From NCBI RefSeq assembly GCF_022539315.1, contig NC_066315.1, forward strand, positions 120,409,374-120,473,373: a stretch of 64,000 nucleotides of DNA, written 5' to 3'. Of the stretch, positions 21,881-33,945 are shown in pieces. The translations under genes were made by a program, and so were the position numbers. Within the stretch, counting starts at the first letter, position 1, and each line of letters opens with the position of its first letter. A model generated the notes under the pieces. The model saw only the letters and a program-made list of their open reading frames with translations, was not told the origin of the DNA and did not search any database. Origin of the DNA: Serinus canaria (lineage: Eukaryota; Chordata; Aves; Passeriformes; Fringillidae).

Positions 21881-23014
21881 AGGATTGAATTTAGTGCAAT
21901 GGGTTAAAAAGTGCAGGCCAGACTCACAAGGAGAGGCATGTCTGGCTAGGAACTCGTTGTCAGAAAACAGTTTTCACTGTTAAGTGTGTGGACAAATAGA
22001 AAATTAGTGCTCCTCCAGTTCTTTTGCTGTGCCAAGACGTTCCCTCTTGGCTGTACAAAGGAAAAATGCTTTTCCCTAAAAGGTATTTTTGTAATGAGAA
22101 ATCTGCACAGCATGGCTTCAACTATGAATACTTAAGATTTAATAAGATACAGGAGTAAAGCACATTTATTATCTGTACATAATTACAGAGTAAGTATAAA
22201 TATATTTTTCAGTATTAGACTGTTTTGGAATATCTGCCATTGAACTAGATTGCACTTCAAGGACCTATTCACACTAAGTATTTTCCACTATGGACTTGTG
22301 AAATATTTGTTTTTCCACAGTTGTAGAAAAAATACAATATATTTAACAGTAGAAAGTAAGAAAATAGTCTTTGGGTTGGGATTCCTTTGGATACTAGGCT
22401 TTGATGAGTGTGCAAATTTTATTTTCTTTTTGGTTTGTAGAACAAGGGTACATATAATCCTTCTCTTCAGAAGGAAAATTAATATTTCATTTTAGTGACA
22501 CCTAAATAAATCTCATAACCTACTATTAAACCCAACTTATTCCTTTATTTCCATTATGCTCTATTTATTATGTACACGGTGCCCTTTTTCAGGTTTTTAC
22601 TCCTTGTGGATTTCTAACTCTTTCTCATCAAATTTTTCTGCCAATTGGCACATGACTTGTCCCTTCCCCAGTCCAGTCCAGTCCTGGGTGCCTGGAAGAA
22701 ACCAGTGACTGGGATATGGGATGTGTCCCTGCTCCTGCCCACTCTAGTGCAGTTAGCTCTATTTGGTCATATCTGGAGCACTCCCTTAGCTGAGCAAGGA
22801 TGATCTCCCTCCTCATGTGAAAGTTTAAACAGCAAGTATTGAGCAATGTTGCAGGTGCAAACACTGTTTCCACTTGCAGTAAAATGAAAAAAAAGTTTTT
22901 CATTCTGTTTCATCATATTCAACTCCCTCGTGCAAGAAAAATACCCTTAGAAACCTCACATGTCAAATTATCTGCAGAATTGCAGTTATTATATTGAACT
23001 GACAGGTAGTGAAG
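21881..23014. other. Non-coding interval
   Basis: I see no gene or known transposon. There is a small repeat of the word CCAGT/CCAGTCC near 22669-22685. Confidence 0.5.
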
Positions 23015-23088
23015 TGGCATTTTATTGGTTAAAATACACCTATAACTACATGTATTGTTATAGGTGTATTTTAACCAATAAAATGCCA
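23015..23088. repeat. Perfect 32-bp inverted repeat with 10-base loop
   Basis: The left arm at 23015-23046 (TGGCATTTTATTGG...CTATAAC) is the exact reverse complement of the right arm at 23057-23088. The loop is 23047-23056 (TACATGTATT). Pairing stops sharply on the outside at both ends. Transcribed, it would form a mismatch-free hairpin of 74 nt. Possible origins are a local template switch during replication or a small hairpin element. Known microRNA precursors usually have mismatches. Confidence 0.97.
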
Positions 23089-26000
23089 TGAACACTGCAG
23101 CATTTGAATGAAGAACTGTAGGGTCAAGTAAATAACAAAACACTAGAAAATATTTTAAAAAATGATTGTGGCAGCTCAAAAAGAAAAATCTTTGGACTCA
23201 TGTATAAATGGTAGACCAGACACTACTTTTTAAATGATAAATTTACTATCAGGTCTGGGATTTAACAGGAGATGAAAGAAACTATGAAAGAGATAAGTAA
23301 AAGCAAAATGAAAGACTGTCTTACCTTCTCTCTTATTTTGCATTTGGTTATACCAATTTATGTAATCTGTTGGAAGATTTAACAAGGTTATGAATTATCC
23401 AAATCATCAGGTTAAAAAGGAAACCCTAGAGAGATGGTTGCTCCACTAGAACATGATTTTGAAATCAAAATATTTTATTTAGGGCAGAATGGACAATTTC
23501 AATGTCCCCTATGGTAAAGTATAAAGCATCAATCATCTTAACCTCTTCATCCCTTTCCTCCTGTGATACAAGTAACATTTGTATCTCCAATGTTTGACTA
23601 AACCATTCCCATCTAGCTAGCCTTAAAGTTCCCAGGAAACAGACAGGTGCTTACTTCCTTTGCTAGCCCATTTTCAGTAGTTAACTGCACTTCTTAAAAA
23701 TGAAGATCTGAACCTGCGAATTTGAAGTGTGTTTTAGATTAGAATCTTCCTCATTTAAATAAGCCCAGCTGTATTTATCATCACTTCAAACCCACTCAGC
23801 TGAATGAGCATGAAACCACACAGATGCTTGTCCTTAAGGACAATGACTTCCATGTCCAGGTCAAGCTTTAATATCCACAGTGATGGATGAGGAGCTGCAA
23901 AAATAGTTAATGAATACACTGTGTTGACATGACCGTTGGGATGACTGTTGGGCTCTTTGTTTAGTTAAACACTGGGCTGTAAGAAGAGCAAATGAAGAAA
24001 AAACTGCCAGAGATAAGCCATATCTTGGTAAACATTTAAAGACAGTTACATAACCAAGAGAGAAGAGGGCTTGACCTCCCTCTTAACTCCTTCTAAGGAT
24101 AGAAAGCCCAGAAAGTGAGGAGTCTGGACTTAGAAGGTATCTCACTTGATGTACAGAACAGATAAGTCTTGAGAAGAGAGGAGAAGCAGGACACGACTTA
24201 AGCATCTGTTCTAGTATTTGTTGTTTTAAACCCCATTTTATGCTTTTTGTATGAAAACAAGCCAATGGACATCAGAGAACTGAGGCTGTATTAGGTCACT
24301 CTCTTGTCTTGAGCAATGGTCTCAAGCAAATGTCTAGGGAAAAAAGATAAGATTAGAGAAATGATACAATGAAAATTGCTCTGAGAAAAGTCCTAGCTGA
24401 CAATGGCTTGTGGCACAGGGATTTCCTGAGGCAGAAATGATTTCTGTGTGTTTAATACCCCTTGTGAAATTCTTGTGCATGTACATGTCAGTGTCTTTTT
24501 ACCCCCATGTACATTTCTGGCTGTCACTATGCTGTGTCAAGCAGTTTTGTAACTTACACATTTAGTGCATGAACTCTCTCTTTTTGTTTGTTTTTAGTCT
24601 TCCACTTGATGGCTTTATGGCCCTTTACACTTGCTAGGGAAAAAGCAGTGGAAAAAAAATCTTTGACATGTGTTGACAGCAACTTAAAATACTGAAAGTT
24701 ACTTCAAAGAAGTATTTCTGCCATTTTGAGGGCCTTCAGGCACTAAGCAGGTACTCAGCCAAAAGACAGCTGCAAGTTTTAAATCAAGTGCCTTAATTGA
24801 TATATTATATATAAGAATGGAATGTTGGGCTACTCTTCATAAAACTGCAAATTCCTTTTTCAGGAGCAGTAAAAACCTGGTACATGGTAGATAAAGATAT
24901 ACCCCCTTGAGAGACCCTGAAGAGACAGAAGCTTTGAGGACCCTTCTTCTAAGAAGAAAGCTGAAAATGAGTTCTTTAATGAACCCCTATTGTGAGATAA
25001 TCTCTTGTAGTTAAAAAAAGTCCACAGTAATATTGGCAATAGAGTATTTGTCATTTGTTTCTATTAATAAAGTGAATTTTTAAACTGGTCTTTGCTATGA
25101 ATTGAAGCCTATGGTTTATGATGTCAGTGGTGGATAAAAACAATGGACTGCTTTCTTCCTTATGACATGCCTCTTGAGTCATAGGTAGGCAGCCAGCAGC
25201 TTTTGGTTATGTGAGTGTTACTTTCCAAAGCTCAGTGAAGTTAGCCTAGATTTTCACTAGGAAAAATGAATTGATATGGCCAGCTGAATTCACTCACATT
25301 ATTTTAATCTAGTGTCAAGGCATCACCTCATGTTACTCTTTCACCAGAGACAGGATTTTCTAAGAGCTCTTTGCGAACTATAGAATCATTTAACAGACTG
25401 ATTAATCAGGTGTTCAGACAGTAACTACAAGTCCTGTTCTCAGTACAGATCTGACATCCCTTTACACTAGTTTGAGACTAAATTCTCTCTAATCCCACTT
25501 GCAGCTGCCAGCTGAAGCAATCAGTTCCAATGCTGTTTATAAGGAAATGGTTTCTTCTTTATTTTGTGGGTGATACCTTAAGTCCTTGCAAACAAACCCA
25601 TACATGTTCTATTATCCCATGAAAGCTTGAGCACGTTAATGTAACCTGTAATAATTTCACTGAATTGTATTTCTTCATGCCTGAATGTTAACGTTGCAAC
25701 TAACAAATAACTAACAAAAGCCATGATATGCTTTATAATAAAGTGTAACTTCCTCCTTCCTTTGGAAAATATGCTAGTGTGGCATGGCCTTGTTTTGTCA
25801 GCATGTATTGCCTTTATCCCATTTTCTGCCAGTGTTTAAGAATGATATGACATTCAGATTTTAAGTAGAAATTTAAGAATATATACCCTATCAGTAATTG
25901 CCAACATGCTCTCCCACTGTATTCTGGTTTAGGAAAATACAATTGTACAGCTGTAGTAATTATTTCTGCCATGACATATGAGAGTAATGTTGGTTTATTC

Positions 26001-27965
26001 TTCAAACTTTTCTCTCTTTTTCAAATCTCCCTTTCATTTTTTTTTTTTTAATCTTCTTTTTGTCGTTGACATCTTGTTAAAATGAAAAAAAAGATATAAT
26101 TCTTGTTCTTTTCCAATACTGGGGTGAATTTATTTGCACGTGGTTCTCATTAGTCAACTTGATAGCAAGTAACACCAACAGCTGGCAACAAACTGAGTTC
26201 TTCTATTTCCTTGGAGATAGATAATGATAGACTTGACTGCTCATAAGAGTAAGGCTCATTAATGATCAGATCTTGCTGTTAAATTGAAAAATTACTTCAC
26301 TTGTACTTTCTGTACCTTTTGTGAGGATATGTAAATTTAAAAGAAATATTTCTATGTAACAAAATTATAAAGTGATATGGGGAAAAGCCAGTTTGGAATT
26401 GATATGGGCAACTGCAAAGAATTCTTCAACTCTTTTTTCTTCCATGTTTTCTTTTTTAGTCTGAAGAATACTTTGTCTTCCTCTGATTAACCAAAGACTG
26501 AGGCTAACAAGTGAGACTGCAAGTGGTGCATTTATTTTAAGAATGCTTTTTAAGAAATTCTTTTCTCAAGCTGGATGTTGACTACTTATGGGTTGAAACC
26601 AGTGTGTGATTAAAAGAAATAATGCTAGGAATTAAATAGTCTTGTTAAATGCTTCACACATTTGAAAAGAGATATTTTTCCTCAAATTGTCACAATCTCA
26701 CTGGTTTTCTTTTCAAGCTGCACATATCCAATGGACAGTAAATGTTTTTTGTCTTTACTTATTCATCTTCAAGATGCTTGTACTCTCACAGAAGGATAAA
26801 GTTTAAGTAAGCATAAATGTTTTAAGGTCTAAGATCCCGTCCTGAAAGATACCACGAGAAGTTATAAAATACTTATCTTTGCCATGCAATCTTTGACAGC
26901 TTAGATCATCTTTTTGAATTGAAGTTATCATCAATGAAACCAAGCTTTGGTTTAGAAAAACACATAATTTCAGAGCGAAGACCCTGAACATGTGGTGTTC
27001 GAACCGTCAAGCTCTCTGATACTTATCAACAGCAACACTTTCTTGGAGAGAAACATGATAAATGGAAATTCTGCACTGCTTTCCAGGAAGGGTTCAGCTC
27101 CTCTGAAGAGGAACATAAGTTCAGAAAGAATCACTGATGAGCCAAAGGAAACATCTGTGGTTAGTTAACATAGTACAGATTAAACAGAGTAATTGCAAGA
27201 TGATGATAGAGAAGCTAAATGATTTCAAACCAGAATTTTAATTAAATTCCTTACAGCAAAAGACTTGCAACTTTATAATCTTGTTGCATCTAAGGAAAAA
27301 TGGTGAAGAAAAAAGAAACAACAGATGGGGGATTTTCTCAGTCAATTTCTTAATTCATTGTTGATATGTTTACAGTCTGTACCTACATACATACTGACTA
27401 AGGGATTGTGGGCTGGAGATTGCAGTTTCCTAAAATCTCTCCATAGCAGGACTAATGTGTAACTCAGCATTTTTACACCTAAGCCACTATAATCCTGTCT
27501 AAGACCTCATTGTTTGTTTCATTTAAAATATGTATTTACTGCACAGAAGGCTTTACCCCTGAGAAAAGTACTCTGCTTTTCATTCTCTATTTTGCTGGTG
27601 TTGCAACTAGTTTGGCATCCTTCATCTGAGATGTGGAAGTGGGAATCTCCTTGGGATGTTGCTGTACAAAAAAATAAATGGTCTGAATACACTTTTTTTA
27701 CTCTTGCTTCGCTTCACACGCACATTGAGATTGCCTCTGTTTTTGCTTTTCATTTATAATCTTCTTTTCCTATAACCTTTGAGTTCAGTGATCACTATTT
27801 GCTGGAGGTTTTGCAACCAAGTGATGGTTGCGTCCTAGAGCTTCCAAGACTCAAGCAGGATGAAGTTACAGTGCTTGCATATCCCATCAGCTGAATGGCA
27901 GTACCCATTCTGGGGAGTGTTCCCAGCCCATCACAAATGCAAACTGAAAAATGCCCTCAGACTGT
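23089..27965. other. Non-coding interval
   Basis: These nearly 5 kb are AT-rich DNA without a recognisable exon or transposon. There is a T-run near 26038-26050. The short ORFs match nothing I know. Confidence 0.5.
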
Positions 27966-28101
27966 GATGAAGATCTGCTCAGTTGGTCAGAGCTTGTTGC
28001 TAATTGTGCCAAGGTTGTAGGCTTGATTCCTGTATGGTCCATTCACTTAAGAGATGGTCTTTGTGGGTCCCTTCCAACTCAGAATGTTCTGTGATTCTGT
28101 A
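27966..28101 (+). mobile_element. tRNA-Ile/CR1-type SINE (TguSINE1-like)
   Basis: The 5' part resembles tRNA-Ile: an A-box-like CTGCTCAGTTGG (about 27976), the anticodon-arm stretch TTGCTAATTGTGCCAAGG, and a B-box-like GGCTTGATTCC (28020-28030). A linker ATTCACTTAAGAGATGG follows, then a CR1-type 3' tail (GGGTCCCTTCCAACTC and a terminal TGTGATTCTGT). This fits the songbird SINE TguSINE1, which is moved by CR1 reverse transcriptase. The A and B boxes each carry about two changes, so the internal promoter is probably weak or dead. No clear target duplication is seen. Confidence 0.82.
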
Positions 28102-29379
28102 AAAGATGTTCCAGTGAACACAATTAACTACTGCAAGATAGAGTTTGAAAGCTGTTCCTGGCCTGTTCTGGCAGCTCATCTGAGGCACTTTATTTCACTG
28201 AAATATGGTAACTGGACCTGGTGGTGGAGTCTTATGATAAAAAAGTGAGAGTCAGACAGAGTAAGAACAGCCCAGCTGTTTCCCCAACAGGCTTTCTTAC
28301 TTGTGAAACCAGAGTACCTAATATGATCAGGGGTGAGCCGAGGACTTTTTTGACTAGTACATTTATCAATCCACACAGTGTTTGCATCAGAATTTCCACT
28401 TATTTATCCTTTTCAGAACACCTTGAAACTTCTGTTATTTTCTTCTCATTTAATGAAATGTTCTGCAGAACTGCATGTCCCTTTGTGTCCTGTCCTCTGA
28501 TGAAACTACCATGCTGGAGATGGCAGATTTTCTCAACAGATCATCAGTAACAGACTGCAGTCTCCCAGGAGGAAATGCAGTTTGGATGTACCATCACTGA
28601 ACTTACATCAGTCTTTTTGTGGTTTATGCATGTGAGTGCTACCAACATTAATTTGAACCTACCCATAACATGGCTGTTGTCCCTTTCCTGGTGATCATGC
28701 CTGCGGACAGTTGAATGTGGTTCTTTATTTATTTATACATAATGTTAACTTGTGTAATAATTTATAGTAATTGGCTTATTTGAAACAGCCTTGAGTTTCA
28801 TTCTTTTATAAGTTGCTGGTTAATTCAAGTTGTTGTCCATTCTCTGATATACCTTTAACTTTTTATCCCAAGATCAAAGGAAGCATGAATATGGATGTAA
28901 TACACAGTTTCATTGCCTGAAAAATTAAAAAAAATCACTGCACAGATCTTTAGAGGCTAGAATCTTTATTTTGATGAAGAAAGAAGGGAAATATAGATAT
29001 AACCGTCTCTTTCTATCCAGAGTTACATGGAAGAATGAGAATCCCAGGTAGGACCCACACTGGTAATGTTGTGAACAATAAAACTATAAAAAGGAAAACA
29101 TTTTTGTTAGCCCTGTACACATCTGCTAGTCCTTATCCCTGCATCCCTGGCTGTCATCCTGAGCAGGCAGTTCAAGGTTAGCATGGTAGAGGTGAGATAC
29201 AAATAGCCTGAAATCTGGCATTTGGCTATTTTGTGATGAGATGTCTTGGCTTGCTTGGAAAGTATGTTTAAAAAAGTTAAAAAACAATGAAAACTTTTAA
29301 TCCTTCCCTCCAAATCAGTCAGCTGCAAACTGATTTGTCTAACATCCCTCTATTAAGGTAAAATTTTATAAAAGGCAAT
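28102..29379. other. Non-coding interval
   Basis: I see no recognised gene or transposon between the SINE and the next CR1. The + strand ORF 28221-28550 (109 residues) has no recognisable features. Confidence 0.5.
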
Positions 29380-30478
29380 AATTTGTCATCAGACTTGGCT
29401 AACTGGCAAGATCCCAGGTGACAGAAAGCAAATGTAATGCTCATCTACAAGAATGAAGATCCAGGGCACTGTCAGTCTGACCTCAATGCCAAGGAAGATA
29501 GCAGAGCAAACTGAGTGTCATCACATGGCACACACAGGACAAGGGGATTTGGACTAGTCAGCCTGGGCTTATGAAGGGCAGGTCCTACCTGACCAACCTG
29601 ATCTGCTTCTATGAGCAAGTGAAATATAGGCTGTGGGTGTTGTTCACCTGGACTTTAGGGAAACATCATCATCCAGAGCATTCTTCTTGAGAAAATGCCT
29701 GCTCATGGCTTGGAAAGGTGCAGTTTGCTAGATAAAAAACTGGCTGGATGTCTGGGTCCAGAGGCTGGTGGTGAATGGAGTTAATATCCACTTGAATTTT
29801 GGTGGGAGTGTAGATCTGCTGGAGGACCAGAAGTGTCTGGATGGTATGGGATCAATGGGCCCAGGCCAATTGTAAGAGCTTCACTGCAGTAAAGAGCTCT
29901 GTCCTGCACTTGGGTCACAACAAGCCAAGGCAGTGCTACAGGCTGGGGACAGAGTGGCTGAAAAGCTGCCCAGTGGAAAAGGACCTGAGGGTGCTGGTCA
30001 GCAGCAAGTGAACATGAGCCAGCTGTGCCCAGGTGGCCAAGAAGGCCAATGGCATCCTGGCCTGGATCAGCAATGGTGTGGCCAGCAGGAGCAGGTCATT
30101 CCTCTGTGCTCAGCACAGGTGAGGCCATCAAGAACTGTGTTCAGTTCTGGGCCCCTTACTACAAAAAAAAGACTTTGAGGTGCTGGAGCATGTCCAGAGA
30201 AGGGAAACAGGTGGAGGGTCTGGAGCACAAGTCTTACAAGGAGTGGTTGAGGGAGCTGTGATAATTTAGTCTGGAGCAAAGGAGGATCAGGAGAGACCTA
30301 TCACTCTCTACAACTGCCTGACAGGAGGTTGTAGCCAGGTGAGGATCCCAGGTAATACATGAGAAGATGGAAAGAAATGGCACAAAGTTGTGCCAGGGGA
30401 GGTTTAGATAGGATATTAGGTTATTAACCAAAATGGTTGTCAAACACTGGAACAAGCTGTCTAGGGATGTGAAAGCTG
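29380..30478 (+). mobile_element. CR1 LINE, RT region through C-terminus, degraded
   Basis: Sense-strand CR1 ORF2 remnants appear in order. First are the RT words around GLMKGRSYLTNLICFYEQ (about 29570-29620), then the thumb/C-terminal region with QVAKKANGILAWISNGVASR (about 30030-30080). VQFWAPYYKKK and LRCWSMSRE follow near 30140-30200, then the ...SLEQRRIRRDLSL... stretch and the start of the 3' tail (about 30380-30478). Frameshifts and stops interrupt it and the very 3' terminus is missing. Confidence 0.9.
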
Positions 30479-30619
30479 AACAAGGTTCTTAGCTTCCCTG
30501 ACTCTCACTTTCTTAATCATATGACTCAAATTTCCTGCTTAGAATGCAAATTTAATAAATATTAAGATGCTGAAGATTTTCTTTTTATGCTGATATCTAA
30601 TTGATTTATATCACTTCGG

Positions 30620-30670
30620 TTTTTTTTTTGTTTGTTTTGTTTTTTTTTGTTTTTGTTTTTTTTTTTTTTT
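30620..30670. repeat. Poly-T / T-rich low complexity
   Basis: About 50 bases of T with scattered G. Read on the minus strand it is an A-rich run. No poly(A) signal or retrocopy was recognised next to it. Confidence 0.9.
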
Positions 30671-31867
30671 AATCTCATAATGTGGAAAATCATTGCAGAT
30701 TGAAGTAGACTTTAATTGGTGCCAAAGAGAATAGAAAACCAAGCAATGCTGATAATCCTGGACAGGCCAGCATAGCCTTTGCCACTTAATGTTTGAATTT
30801 AATTCAGCAAAGACTTTATTCAACTTTTATCAACCCACTATGAAAAGAGATTTGCAGGACCATTGACATTTCTCTATTATATTATTAAATTGATGGGTTC
30901 TGGAGAATAGGAAGTGCCTGGTATTTTTGCACTACTTCTGATTTAATGCAGTTGTACCAAAAGCTATCAAGAACTGTTTGACTCTGAGACAAATGACTTT
31001 TACTCAGTTTTACTCAAATGACTCTTTACTTTCATATTTGCACCTGCACTTGCACAGGAAGTATCTTGTGTTCTGCTCCCTACAGTTGTTGAGAACTAAG
31101 ATCAGACAAGAACGGCTGGAAGTGCCCAGAGCAACCTGGAGATGATCCTGGAGGTCAGCAGGGGTTTTCTAAGCTTTGTTGTATCTCTCCTTCTTTCTAT
31201 CCTATCAGCATTCCTTTCTCTAATCTAAAGGTCAAAGCACTGAGAGCAAAGGCTCTGAAGGCAAGTATGGCCTCATACCACAAAGAAAAATGTTTATCGC
31301 CATTTGCAGTCCTGTCAGGTAACAGACCTTTAAATTTTATTCTTGGAAAAATCAGACACCTGTTTTTCTACTCAAGACTGAGCAGGAGTTCAGGTACACT
31401 CTTGAGAGACCTCTCCTTTCCTGAACTGAGAACAACTCAGACTTGTTCTGTTGGAGATTGCAATTAGCTCTCAGTTGAAGTGCATTAGAGCCTCATCCTG
31501 GACATTTAATGTCATCCTGATTAGTTCTTTATTTCTTTAATCAGGTAATTTCAAACCACTGTGCCCTTAACAATGCCTAGTTTCACAGAAAAATGTGTGC
31601 TTTATGGTTTTATGACATCCCTCACAACCACAGCAACTTGTGCTCACAGTCGTGTCCCACCTGAACCTCTTTTTGGGGAGCCCTGGCTTAGAGCCTGTCT
31701 TGGAGCTCCCTCTGGTGCTTCCCTGTTCCAGTGCAATGAGGAATTAAAGACATCGTGACAGATGTCCACAAGAAAGGGCTGTTTCAGAATGAGTCTCATT
31801 AATCAGAGTAACTGCAACAAAAAAAATCTTTGCATCCTCTGATTTAAATTATTATACCTGAAGGAGG
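30671..31867. other. Non-coding interval
   Basis: I see no gene. A CTCF-like word lies at 31705-31718 (minus orientation). Confidence 0.5.
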
Positions 31868-32112
31868 ATGGAGTCAGATTAGATACACAGAAGTGGTTTT
31901 TACAATGAGTCTGGTGCAACACTGGAGCCCAGAGAGGTTGCCCAGGGAGATGTGGAGGCCCCACCCTGGAAATCTTCAGGTTAGGCTGGATGATGCTCTT
32001 GAGCAACATGATGTAGTTGAAGATATCCCTGCTCATTGCAGGGCTAAATGGCATTTTAATGTTCCTTCCAACACAAATTATTCTAAGATTCTGTGACTCT
32101 ATGATTTTATGA
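31868..32112 (+). mobile_element. CR1 LINE 3' end, 5'-truncated
   Basis: This is a sense CR1 3' tail. GATTAGATAC... leads to GGAGCCCAGAGAGGTTGCCC, CCCTGGAAATCTTCAGG, TGTTCCTTCCAACACAAATT and the terminal repeats of ATTCTRTGA (32085-32112). It has only the untranslated part. Confidence 0.92.
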
Positions 32113-32312
32113 CTTCTTACATTAAAAAGCATTAAAATTTTTTTAAAAAGTCTTTTTTTTTAAATTTGCTTAACAACCATCTGTTATTTTCAGGTAAAAA
32201 ATTGAAACATTTTCATCTCAAAATGTAGTATTTGTAACTGAAGTTGTAATAAACTATTACCTCAAAATTATGGTACTGAAGATATATGTTCATCTTTTCA
32301 TCTACGTTTAAT

Positions 32313-32838
32313 TTTGGGCCTCTCAACATAAGAAAGACTTTGAAGTGCTGGAGTGTATCCAGAGAAGGTCGATGAAGCTGGTGAAGAGTCTGGAGCATGA
32401 GTCAATGAGGAACTGCTGAGGGACCCTGAGTTGTTTTGCCTGGAGAAAAGGAGGCTCAGGGAGGACCTTGTTGCTCTCTACAACTGGCTGAATGGAGGCT
32501 GTAGTGAGGTGGGATTGGTCTCTTTTACCAAGTAACAAGTGAGAGGACATAAGGAAATGGTCTCAGGTTCTGCCAGGGGAGTTTTAGATTAGATATTAGG
32601 AAATACTTCTCTGTATTCTCTATATTTCCTAATATCCCCTTCTCTGTAAAGGGTGGTCAAGCATTGGAACAGGCTGTCCAGTGAGGTGATTGAGTCACTG
32701 TCCTGAAAGGTATTTAAAAGAACCATAGATGAGGCACTCAGGGACATGCTTTAGTGGGGATTCAGCAGTACCAGATTAACAGTTGGGCCTGATGATCTCA
32801 GAGGTCTTTTCCAACCTAAACTATTCTATGATTAATAT
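32313..32838 (+). mobile_element. CR1 LINE, C-terminal ORF2 plus 3' tail, with hairpin insertion
   Basis: The copy starts in the RT C-terminal region (AAGAAAGACTTTGAAGTGCT...) and reaches the CR1 terminus TTTTCCAACCTAAACTATTC at about 32810-32838. Near 32592-32636 it carries a short extra segment that forms a 14-bp perfect stem and interrupts the usual CR1 sequence. It is 5'-truncated and non-coding. Confidence 0.93.
32592..32636. repeat. 14-bp perfect inverted repeat inside a CR1 copy
   Basis: The arms GATATTAGGAAATA (32592-32605) and TATTTCCTAATATC (32623-32636) are exact reverse complements around a 17-base spacer. The word CTTCTCTGTA also occurs before and after the right arm. The layout suggests a local inverted copy made after the CR1 inserted. 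Confidence 0.9.
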
Positions 32839-33945
32839 AAGAAATATTTAAAATAAATTAATGGAGTTGCTTTGCTCTAATTTCATGGTTTCTTCTCTTT
32901 GTACTCTTTTTGGACTTCACTAATTTCACAAAACTGTTGAACACTAAAAGGCTCTTTTTTGATATTAATGGCTATGGAGTGAGTGTAAAACAGTCTTCTA
33001 TGAGTAGAACACATTGTAGAAAGTCCAAGTAGACTAACAAAGATATTTTTACTGCTCTAATCTGAGCTCTATAGATCTTCATTTAGCAATTAAGATGTCT
33101 TTGATTTCTCTTCATGAAGCATAATTTTCATTCATTCGATCAATGTTGCAAACCATTTGGCTTCATTAACAGACAAGACAGGCTTCTATGAAGACTGCAG
33201 CAGCTTGCTTACTCTTTGCTTTTTGTCTTTTCCTGTGGAATGTTAAATTAAGAGAAACACTTTGCAATAATTACGGCCCAATATGCTTTCATTTGATGGG
33301 TGAAAAGAGAATTTTGTTTCTTCTTATGGGGGACATGCTGGTTTCTGTTGATGAAAATCAATGGGATCATGAACTGACATTTGTAGCAAAATTATTTTGT
33401 ACATTTTGGTTTTGATTTTTTTTTTTTGGGCACCATTAAAACATGAAGTATTTGTTGGTTTAGATGTTGGCTACAAGTGTTAGTGATAGTTGGAAAATTG
33501 AAAACTTCTTGCCAAGGTAAATAGTTTTCATCGAAATGAATTTCTATCCAAGAATCTGAACCAGCAAATTCTTTCTGCTAACATTCCAGAATTCTTGGGG
33601 AAGAACAATGAAACATGCATGCAGAAGGGGGGAAAAAAAAGAAAGAAAAGAGTGAGAATGATGCTTTTGGCAATTCAGCTTGCATTTTATTATTTTCTTT
33701 TCAGCTTGAACCTGTAGATATTTCTGTCAGTGTGCCCATCTGGGCACCTCATTCAGCCTGTCAAGTCCTCTGGACTTCAACAACAGCTTTCAGAGTGCCA
33801 ACCATATGTTTGGTTCCCACCTGCAAAACTTCAATTAAATAAGCAATGGTCTCTTGAGAGATAACTGTCTGCAACATGATTTATTATGATTACTAATCCA
33901 AATGCAGTGTAACTCTATTGTATTTGAAATGCAGTCTTGTCCTAT
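32839..33945. other. Non-coding interval
   Basis: I see no gene or recognised transposon between the last CR1 of the cluster and the solo LTR. Confidence 0.5.

Noticed and set aside
23015..23088. A standard microRNA gene
   Set aside because: The stem is completely perfect with a short loop and no visible promoter. Typical precursors have bulges. Without small-RNA data only a hairpin can be claimed.
27971..28040. A functional tRNA-Ile gene
   Set aside because: The A and B boxes are altered, the acceptor stem does not pair and a CR1 tail follows, so it is a SINE.
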